Shown here: positions 57,858 to 64,000 of the stretch, one piece after another
Position numbering within the stretch: the first letter of the stretch is position 1
How the letters are laid out: each line of letters starts with the position of its first letter
NCBI RefSeq assembly: GCF_001577755.1
Contig: NZ_CP010776.1
Coordinates: 3,162,001-3,226,000 of the forward strand
Length of the DNA stretch: 64,000 bases
DNA from: Rufibacter sp. DG15C
GTDB taxonomy: Bacteria > Bacteroidota > Bacteroidia > Cytophagales > Hymenobacteraceae
Direction: 5' to 3'
Position numbers and translations under genes: made by a program
The notes under the pieces: model-generated
Told to the model about the DNA's origin: nothing
Databases searched by the model: none
What the model saw: only the letters and a program-made list of their open reading frames with translations

Positions 57858-58787
57858 TTATCCTAACAGGTGTAAGGCAGATTCCTGGTCTTGGTGCAGT
57901 TGCTGGGTGAGCGCTTCCAATCCGTCAAACTTCAATTCTGGCCGAATGTAGCCGATGAACAGAAGCGTAATGTCCTGACCGTACAAGTCCCCATTGAAAT
58001 CAAAGATATGCACTTCAATGGTCTGCTTACCGCTGTCATCCACGGTAGGGTTCACGCCAATGTTGAGCATGCCCTTATACTGGCCTTGCGGCGTATTGAC
58101 TAAAACGGCATACACGCCCTGCGCGGGTATAAGCTTGAGCGCATCTTTTACCTCCAGGTTGGCAGTCGGGTAGCCGATAGTGCGGCCTAGCTGTTTGCCT
58201 TTTACCACGGTGCCTGTTATCGTATAAGGTCGGCCCAAGTACTTGTGAGCGGTTTCTACCTCACCTTTCTCAAGGGCGGTTCTTATTTTGCTGGAGCTTA
58301 CGCCTACTTCTTCAATGTCCTGGCGAGGAATCTCCTCAACCACGAAGCCGTAGCGCGCCGCGTTTTGCTGGAGGTAGTCAAAGTTGCCTTCGCGGTTTCT
58401 ACCAAAATGGTGGTCATACCCAATCACCAGTTTCTTGGTGTGCAGGGTGTTGAGCAGAATCTGCTGGATGTATTCTTCTGAGGAAAGCTGCGCAAACTCT
58501 TTGGTGAACGGCAGAATCAAGAGATAATCCACGCCGTAATTCTCCAGCGCCTCTATGCGTTCCTCTATGGTAGAAAGTAACCTAAGCGAAGTGTCATTTG
58601 GATTGAGTACCGTGCGCGGGTGCGGCCAGTAGGTGAGCACCACGCTTTGGCCGTTGTGTTGGCGGGCAGTTTCTGTCAGACGCGACAAGATTTTCTGATG
58701 ACCCACGTGCACCCCGTCAAAGGTACCCGACGTCACCACTGCCTGCGGCAGTTCTGGAAAATCTTTCAGCTCCCTAATGACAATCAT
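57858..58787 (-). CDS. ribF: Bifunctional riboflavin kinase/FAD synthetase
   Basis: RibF makes FMN and then FAD from riboflavin. The 309-residue protein has the N-terminal FMN adenylyltransferase motif SGTFDGVHVGHQKIL (about residues 21-35), YDHHFGRNREG and SSSKIRTALEKG, and the C-terminal flavokinase domain with KQLGRTIGYPTANLEV. It starts within the truB stop (ATGA, 4-bp overlap), in the usual truB-ribF coupling. Confidence 0.96.
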   Translation of the reverse strand: MIVIRELKDFPELPQAVVTSGTFDGVHVGHQKILSRLTETARQHNGQSVVLTYWPHPRTVLNPNDTSLRLLSTIEERIEALENYGVDYLLILPFTKEFAQLSSEEYIQQILLNTLHTKKLVIGYDHHFGRNREGNFDYLQQNAARYGFVVEEIPRQDIEEVGVSSSKIRTALEKGEVETAHKYLGRPYTITGTVVKGKQLGRTIGYPTANLEVKDALKLIPAQGVYAVLVNTPQGQYKGMLNIGVNPTVDDSGKQTIEVHIFDFNGDLYGQDITLLFIGYIRPELKFDGLEALTQQLHQDQESALHLLG

Positions 58788-59476
58788 GCCGGCCCTAGTT
58801 GTTTCTCGCGGAGTTCTTGTAATTGGTCTAAAGACATGGCATCCTCTATGCGGTATTCCCCAATACGGGTACGCACCAGTTCAGACAGATACGCGCCGCA
58901 ACCAAGCTTTACGCCAAAGTCACGGGCCAGGCTCCTGATGTACGTGCCTTTTGAACATACCACTCTAAATGACACTTGGTTTCCCTCAATGGCAGTTAAG
59001 TCAAAGGCTTTAATGGTGATGCGCTTGGACTTGATTTCAGCCTCGCCGCCGCGACGGGCAATGTTGTACGCGCGCTCGCCATTCACCTTCACCGCCGAAT
59101 AAATAGGCGGCGTCTGGTCAATCTCACCCATGAAGGAGGCGGCTGCCTCTTGGAGCATTTCTTCTGTTAAATGATCAATGGGAGAGGTGCTGTCTACTTC
59201 GGTCTCCAGGTCAAAAGAAGGCGTGGTATGACCTAGGATGAATTTGCCGGTGTACTCCTTTTCCTGCGCCTGAATCTCTTCTATGCGCTTGGTGAATTTG
59301 CCCGTGCACATGATGAGCAAGCCTGTCGCCAATGGATCCAAGGTTCCCGCGTGGCCAATCTTTTTAATCTTGAGGGCGAACTTGGTTTTCTTGACCAGGT
59401 CAAAAGAAGTCCAGGTCAGCGGTTTGTTGAAAAGCAGGATGGCTCCCGCTTCAAAATCATACGGTGATTCTTGCAT
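58784..59476 (-). CDS. truB: tRNA pseudouridine-55 synthase
   Basis: TruB makes pseudouridine 55 in the T-loop of tRNAs. The 230-residue protein has ILLFNKPLTWTSFDLV, the catalytic aspartate in GHAGTLDPLATGLLIM (about Asp47), PPIYSAVKVNGERAY and SKGTYIRSLARDFG. It overlaps uppP by 1 base and ribF by 4 bases. Confidence 0.96.
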   Translation of the reverse strand: MQESPYDFEAGAILLFNKPLTWTSFDLVKKTKFALKIKKIGHAGTLDPLATGLLIMCTGKFTKRIEEIQAQEKEYTGKFILGHTTPSFDLETEVDSTSPIDHLTEEMLQEAAASFMGEIDQTPPIYSAVKVNGERAYNIARRGGEAEIKSKRITIKAFDLTAIEGNQVSFRVVCSKGTYIRSLARDFGVKLGCGAYLSELVRTRIGEYRIEDAMSLDQLQELREKQLGPA

Positions 59477-60318
59477 TATACCAACTGTATGTCAATGCCC
59501 AAGGCCAGGAGCAACAAAATGATCAAGCCTACTAAAATGCGGTAATAACCAAACAACTTAAACCCGTACTTGGTCAAGAAGTCCACGAAGAACCTGATAG
59601 CCGCCATGGCCACCACAAACGCAACCACATTGCCAATTATCAAAACTTGCCAGTCCTGGGTATTGATGGCGGATAGGGCCAATTGAAACTTAGGGACGTT
59701 AAAAGAGACGATGTCAGAGAGTTCCAGCTTCAGGAAGTCTGTTAGAACTGAGTAGGTTGCAGCCGCCAGCATGGTGGGCACTGCCATAAAAAAAGAGAAC
59801 TCAGCGGCGGTTTTACGGGTCATGTTCTGTGTCAAGCCGCCAATAATACTAGCCGCCGACCTTGACACGCCCGGAATCATGGCAATGCACTGGAAAAACC
59901 CTATGATAAAGGCATTCTTGTAACTTGGTGTAGTAACCGGATTTTCTACGTCTTTGAACCATTTGTCCACGAACACCAGAATGATTCCGCCTAACACCAA
60001 ACTGATGGCCACCACCTCTACGCGCTCCAGCATGGCGTCTACCACGTCCTTTAAGACAAAGCCAATCAAGAGCGCGGGCACCACTGCCACGAACAGCTTT
60101 TTATAGAAGTCAAAAGAGTTGATCCAACGCTTCCAATACAACACCACCACAGACAAGATGGCGCCAAATTGTATAGTTACCGTGAACATCTTAGTAAACT
60201 CAAAGGCACTGATGCCCATGAGGCTGGAGGCGATGACCATGTGTCCGGTAGAGGACACTGGTAAAAACTCGGTTAATCCCTCAATAATGGCCAGAATGAT
60301 TGCTTGCCAAATATCCAT
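59476..60318 (-). CDS. uppP: Undecaprenyl-diphosphatase (BacA type)
   Basis: UppP removes a phosphate from undecaprenyl pyrophosphate, recycling the lipid carrier for peptidoglycan and polysaccharides. The 280-residue membrane protein has about eight helices, the active-site segment [15 protein letters not shown] (residues 14-28) and [14 protein letters not shown]. It starts right next to the DUF3098 gene stop. Confidence 0.95.
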   Translation of the reverse strand: MDIWQAIILAIIEGLTEFLPVSSTGHMVIASSLMGISAFEFTKMFTVTIQFGAILSVVVLYWKRWINSFDFYKKLFVAVVPALLIGFVLKDVVDAMLERVEVVAISLVLGGIILVFVDKWFKDVENPVTTPSYKNAFIIGFFQCIAMIPGVSRSAASIIGGLTQNMTRKTAAEFSFFMAVPTMLAAATYSVLTDFLKLELSDIVSFNVPKFQLALSAINTQDWQVLIIGNVVAFVVAMAAIRFFVDFLTKYGFKLFGYYRILVGLIILLLLALGIDIQLV

Positions 60319-60549
60319 CTAGACGTCTTTGCGGGGTTTGGCCAGGATAGCGTAAAACTGGAACAGGAAGCCTGCCACCAACACAATTGGGCCTAGGGTC
60401 AAGCCTAGAAAACCGTAGCCATACGGCTCTGAGTCTAGTGACATCAAAATGAAACCAACCGACATAATCACTAAACCAATGATCATGAGCATAAAATTGC
60501 GGCGCCCAAAGGCCGAAGAAGGGGACGTGTTGTTGGTGTTATTTTCCAT
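60319..60549 (-). CDS. DUF3098 family membrane protein
   Basis: The 76-residue protein has two membrane helices (NFMLMIIGLVIMSVGFILM and LGLTLGPIVLVAGFLFQFYA) joined by a short loop with SLDSEPYGYG, matching the Bacteroidota DUF3098 family. It is characteristically placed between ftsX and uppP. Its function is unknown; a role in envelope or division is suggested only by position. Confidence 0.88.
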   Translation of the reverse strand: MENNTNNTSPSSAFGRRNFMLMIIGLVIMSVGFILMSLDSEPYGYGFLGLTLGPIVLVAGFLFQFYAILAKPRKDV

Positions 60550-60562
60550 GAGGAAGAATATT

Positions 60563-61462
60563 TTAATAAAGATCGTCTAGGGAAGAGCGAAGGTACTTAC
60601 GCACCGCGCGGTAAGAACTGAAAAAGCCAATCACACTGCCCAGCACCAATAAGGTAGCCATGAGAATGAGGATCTGCTCATCGTTTCTAAGTAGGTAAAG
60701 CTCGGCAATTTGGCTATAGGCGTATTGCAACAAACCCATTAGCAGGGCAGAGGCAATTAAACCGCTAATCAAGCCTTGAATGGTGGCTCGGTTCAAATAA
60801 GGTCTTTGAATGAAGAAGGAAGTAGCGCCTACCAACTGCATACTCCTTATCAGGAAACGCTGCGAAAAGAGCGCCAACTTGATGGTATTGTTAATTAAAA
60901 TCATGACCACCAACACCAGAATGGCCGCAAAGGAAAGCAAGACAATGCTCACCTTCTGTAGGTTTTCATTGATGGAGTTAATAAGGCTTTCTACATAGCC
61001 CACTTCATACACCCCAACCGTATTCTGCAAGTCCTCTTGAATTTTCTTGAGTTGAGCCGAGGTGGCATATTCTGGGTTGATCCGCAGGATAAAGGCATCT
61101 CTCAATGGATTTTCGCCTAGGAAGGTTAGGAAATCCTCTCCGCTTTCGTCAATGAATTCGCGGGCCCCATCTTCCTTAGACATGTAGGTTACCTGCGGTT
61201 TACCGTTGTCTAAGGCTATAAATTCTTTGCGGCTGAGGGTGTTTTTGAGTTTTTCAATCTCAAGCGGGGTAAGGTCACGCTCCAGATACACCTGCACCTC
61301 CATGTTCTCTTTTACAAGGTTGAAAATCTCTTTGGCGTGAATGAGCAAAACTCCAAACAGGCCAATGACAAACAACGCCAGCGTGATGCTGAAGACTACC
61401 ATGGCGTGCGGGTAAGCGCCCAGTTTTTTCTTTTTGGTATGTTGAAGATGTTTTGCAGCCAT
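60563..61462 (-). CDS. ftsX: Cell division permease FtsX
   Basis: FtsX is the membrane partner of FtsE. The 299-residue protein (ATG at 61462, MAAKHLQHTKKK) has one N-terminal helix (VVFSITLALFVIGLFGVLLI), an extracytoplasmic domain with VQVYLERDLTPLEIEKLKNT, and three C-terminal helices typical of the FtsX fold. It begins the ftsX-DUF3098-uppP-truB-ribF group. FtsE is about 45 kb away at 14.9 kb. Confidence 0.92.
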   Translation of the reverse strand: MAAKHLQHTKKKKLGAYPHAMVVFSITLALFVIGLFGVLLIHAKEIFNLVKENMEVQVYLERDLTPLEIEKLKNTLSRKEFIALDNGKPQVTYMSKEDGAREFIDESGEDFLTFLGENPLRDAFILRINPEYATSAQLKKIQEDLQNTVGVYEVGYVESLINSINENLQKVSIVLLSFAAILVLVVMILINNTIKLALFSQRFLIRSMQLVGATSFFIQRPYLNRATIQGLISGLIASALLMGLLQYAYSQIAELYLLRNDEQILILMATLLVLGSVIGFFSSYRAVRKYLRSSLDDLY

Positions 61463-61517
61463 AAGGGAGTATCCCGACAAAAATAGCAATTATTTCAAAC
61501 TTAGCCGGAGCGCTGTC

Positions 61518-61555
61518 CGTTTTTGGACCGTTTTCTGGAAAATAGGCCAAAAACG
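61518..61555. repeat. 38-bp palindromic repeat, copy 26
   Basis: Arms are CGTTTTTGGACC and AGGCCAAAAACG around GTTTTCTGGAAAAT. It is 3 bp beyond the tamB stop. Confidence 0.9.
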
Positions 61556-61557
61556 GC

Positions 61558-64000
61558 CTATTGCTTCACGGGCGGTGGCACTACCGGTCTTGGCGTGATA
61601 TCATCATCTGTGATGACGGGCGTTTCGCGTTCTTGGGCCCGTTGGGCACGGCGGCTTAGGCGTTTGCGCCGGAACAACTCTCCAAAGCGGTCAAAGTTGG
61701 CCTGGTGCAATACACTGACGGTCTGGCGGCTGGTAGCCGAAACGGCCTCAAAATCTCGTGGCGTGGTTTCATAAGTAGCGCGCAGACGCAGCTGTCCGTT
61801 TTTGCTCAGGTAGTATTCCAGTGACCAGTCCCCAGTAGCGGTGCTGCGGGTCCCGCCGGGGCGGTTGGCGTTGTTATTATTGAAATTGCCTTCGCGCGTA
61901 ATCTTCAAACGGCCTTCTAACAAAGTATAACTCAAACGCAGCTGCACGTCATCCAGCACTTGGTCCTGCGAGCCACTCACCCCAATGTCTACTTCCAGGT
62001 TGGTGTCAATCTGGGACAGCCAGTAGCTTAGCTGGTTAGAGAATAATTCGCCCACAGAAGAGCCAATGTCTGCGGTGCCAATCTGGAATTCATCCTTGGC
62101 AGAGAGGCGCTTAAAGGCCAGCAGGGAGAACACCTGCCGGTTGAGTTCCTGCTCATCATTCCGTATGTCACTTAGATAGCCCGAAAGCAGCGTTTCCAGT
62201 GTTCCCGGCAGGTTGTTGAACTCTAGGTTCAGACGGACCTGCGGGGTAGTGAGCGGGCCGTCCAGGTCCATCACCGCGGTCACCGGGTACCGGACGGTCT
62301 GTTGGGCTTCCTGGCCCAGGATAGGTTGTAGGGACACGCGTTGGGTATAGGTGGCGGTGATATCCAGGATGCCTTCCAGCGGGTCTCCGTTCCAGGTCAC
62401 GGTACCGCCCGGACGTACGTTAAATTCCTTGTTCACCAGGCCCAGCATGGTAAAGTTGTAGCGGCCCTGCACAATCTCATAGGACCCAAACATGGCAAAC
62501 TCGCCGCGGGTGTCAATGGTCATTTTGATGTTGCCCCGGCCGCGGCCCCGGATGATGTCACCGGTACGCTCGTCAAAAATCAATTCCAAGTACGCGTTCT
62601 CGGTGATGTCGAAGTCAAAGTTGAGGCGTATGCCAGACAAGTCTACTTTCTTCTGCACCAGCGGGATGGGCGTAGCCGTGCTGTCCGTTACGTTGCGGTT
62701 TACAAACGTGATAAAATTCTGTTTCTGCAGGGCGGCTTGGTTGTCCAGCGGGATGGAGATGTTGGTGTTGTCCTCGCTTCGGGCAGTGATGTCTACGGTG
62801 AGGTTGCTGGGGGCGCCAAACGCCGAGGCCGTGCCCGTGGCGAAGGCTGTCCCATAGTACATGGGGTTGTCGTTCTTGGTAGTGTTCAAGACCATGAACC
62901 GGGTAAAGCGCGCCTTCAAGTCCAGGACCATGTTCTGAAAGCCATCGTGGAAGATGCCGCCGTTCAAGATGGCCACGTTGTTGTAAATATCGCGCAGCCT
63001 AATGTTCCGGAAGGAGATGTCGTTCTCACTGAAGAAGACGCGGTCTGCAAAGGTGTACCTGGTTTTAAGATAATTGAACACAAACGAGCCCTCTGAGACC
63101 AGCACGGAACCTTTGAGAATGGGCGCCGACAGTTTCCCCATGATCCTGACCCTACCGTCCATGGTACCTCCCAAATCTGACATGATGGTTTTCAGCAAGG
63201 GCTCCACCAACTTCAGTTGTGCGTCATCCATCACCGCCAAAAGATCCAGTTGGTTGGTCGCGGCACTAGGGGTGTAAGTACCGGTCAGGTTGAGCACTTT
63301 CTGGGCATCACGGCTAATGCCGGCGTCCACCTCCAAATACTTCTTGGCGTTGTCCCAGTTGGCCAGCCCGTCTATGTTGCCAATGTAGATGTCATCCATC
63401 ATGAAGGAGTCCACCTTGACCATAGAGGAGAGGCCCGGCTGGTTGTACACGTCCCGCAAGGTGAATTCACCGTTCAAGCGACCATCAATCTTAGTGGTGA
63501 GCAAGGGGTTCAGGTTCTCTAACCTGAATTCGGCAATTTTAATGTTGAGTTGGTCTTGCGGGTTTCTGGAAATCATCCCGAACAGGTTCACGCTTTGCGG
63601 ACCGTAGGATAGATTCACATTGTCAAACCGAATACCGTTTCTATTAAAGATAATGGTGTTGTTCGGCGAGATGGTCCATTCCTTGTTGAGCAGGTTGATG
63701 TTAGACCGGTTAAAGACCATCTTCACGTCGTTCCGCTCAAAGGCCACGTCCCCACTAATGTTGGCGCGGTTGGTGGTGCCGGTCTGCGCAATGTTGCTGG
63801 AGAAATTGATGCGGCGCTCGTTCCAAACGGCCTCTACGTACAGGTTGTCTGTGTCTCCGGCGCCTTGCAGGTTCTGGCGCTCAGAAGTAACTACGGCATT
63901 GGCCAGCACGTCTGGACTGTTCCAGAGTTTAGAAGACGTGAATTCTATGTCATTCTGGTAAAAAGCATTTTTACCCACCAGCACCGTATCTACCTGGCCT
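61558..64000 (-). CDS. Translocation/assembly module TamB-like protein (5' partial)
   Basis: The last ~814 residues of a very large envelope protein of the AsmA/TamB (DUF490) family; the frame stays open through the window edge. It is rich in beta strands, with repeated layers such as LNIKIAEFRLENLNPLLTTK and VDLSGIRLNFDFDITENAYL, and the C-terminal TamB domain FAMFGSYEIVQGRYNFTMLG, then LVNKEFNVRPGGTVTWNGDP, and QLSYWLSQIDTNLEVDIGVS. TamB-type proteins link inner and outer membranes for lipid or barrel-protein transport. In Bacteroidota its partner is a BamA-like protein, not seen here. Confidence 0.9.
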   Translation of the reverse strand, partial: GQVDTVLVGKNAFYQNDIEFTSSKLWNSPDVLANAVVTSERQNLQGAGDTDNLYVEAVWNERRINFSSNIAQTGTTNRANISGDVAFERNDVKMVFNRSNINLLNKEWTISPNNTIIFNRNGIRFDNVNLSYGPQSVNLFGMISRNPQDQLNIKIAEFRLENLNPLLTTKIDGRLNGEFTLRDVYNQPGLSSMVKVDSFMMDDIYIGNIDGLANWDNAKKYLEVDAGISRDAQKVLNLTGTYTPSAATNQLDLLAVMDDAQLKLVEPLLKTIMSDLGGTMDGRVRIMGKLSAPILKGSVLVSEGSFVFNYLKTRYTFADRVFFSENDISFRNIRLRDIYNNVAILNGGIFHDGFQNMVLDLKARFTRFMVLNTTKNDNPMYYGTAFATGTASAFGAPSNLTVDITARSEDNTNISIPLDNQAALQKQNFITFVNRNVTDSTATPIPLVQKKVDLSGIRLNFDFDITENAYLELIFDERTGDIIRGRGRGNIKMTIDTRGEFAMFGSYEIVQGRYNFTMLGLVNKEFNVRPGGTVTWNGDPLEGILDITATYTQRVSLQPILGQEAQQTVRYPVTAVMDLDGPLTTPQVRLNLEFNNLPGTLETLLSGYLSDIRNDEQELNRQVFSLLAFKRLSAKDEFQIGTADIGSSVGELFSNQLSYWLSQIDTNLEVDIGVSGSQDQVLDDVQLRLSYTLLEGRLKITREGNFNNNNANRPGGTRSTATGDWSLEYYLSKNGQLRLRATYETTPRDFEAVSATSRQTVSVLHQANFDRFGELFRRKRLSRRAQRAQERETPVITDDDITPRPVVPPPVKQ

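Noticed and set aside
3168-61555. The 38-bp units read as a CRISPR array
   Set aside because: They are scattered one per gene junction with kilobases between them, no regular spacers, and no cas genes.
3168-61555. The 38-bp units as plain intrinsic terminators
   Set aside because: On both strands the palindrome has the T-run at its 5' side and the A-run at its 3' side, opposite to a terminator, and many copies lie in divergent or promoter-proximal gaps.

Overview
The window is ordinary chromosomal DNA of a gliding Bacteroidota bacterium, most likely of the Cytophagales (a Hymenobacteraceae-like genome such as Rufibacter or Nibribacter; the genus is inference). The reasons are gldF/gldG, gldC, a protein ending in a gliding-associated (type IX secretion, CHU_C-like) C-terminal domain, many lipoproteins with LVSC/LNAC-type lipoboxes, TAnnTTTG -7 promoter boxes, and the ftsX-DUF3098-uppP-truB-ribF gene order. 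About 60 protein genes and one SRP RNA are supported. I saw no tRNA, rRNA, CRISPR array, prophage or transposase gene.

Layout. 1-6 kb: gldF (cut by the window edge), gldG, two lipoproteins, dnaN and gldC. 6-14.8 kb: housekeeping genes (dcd, a thioesterase, hemL, a TPR/periplasmic-binding protein, guaA, SRP RNA, transaldolase). 14.9-26.2 kb: ftsE, then a surface-polysaccharide region with a DegT aminotransferase, a Gfo/Idh dehydrogenase, methyltransferase, glycosyltransferases, flippase and polysaccharide deacetylase. 26.4-29 kb: ffh, a guanine-deaminase-like gene and a DinB-like gene. 29-38 kb: a membrane polysaccharide synthase and a HEAT-repeat membrane protein, followed on the same strand by six signalling genes (three single-domain receivers, a hybrid kinase with HPt, two histidine kinases). 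38.7-43 kb: a methyltransferase, a PAS kinase, a STAS protein and a LuxR-type regulator. 43-53.6 kb: pdhB, an OmpA/TPR lipoprotein, a PspC-like protein, ebfC, the gliding-associated protein, hutH, hisS and a glycosyltransferase. 53.7-64 kb: a GNAT-nitrilase fusion, CoA-transferase subunits split by a four-helix-bundle cassette, ribF-truB-uppP-DUF3098-ftsX, and tamB (cut by the window edge).

Two repeat systems stand out. The first is a 38-bp near-perfect palindrome with outer arms CGTTTTTGGCC / GGCCAAAAACG around a TTTTCCGGAAAA-like centre. It occurs 26 times, about once per 2.5 kb, nearly always in gene junctions of every orientation. One copy is translated in frame inside a gene, one contains a start codon, and one supplies the T-run of the ffh terminator. 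Its length is almost invariant, while some arm changes are matched on the other side. The second is a 474-bp cassette with 36-bp terminal inverted repeats carrying a four-helix-bundle (S23/23S-IVS-type) gene, placed between scoA and scoB. Several gene-free palindromes with the same word-like, AT-rich style sit at other stop codons and may be relatives. Both systems are inferred from sequence pattern alone.
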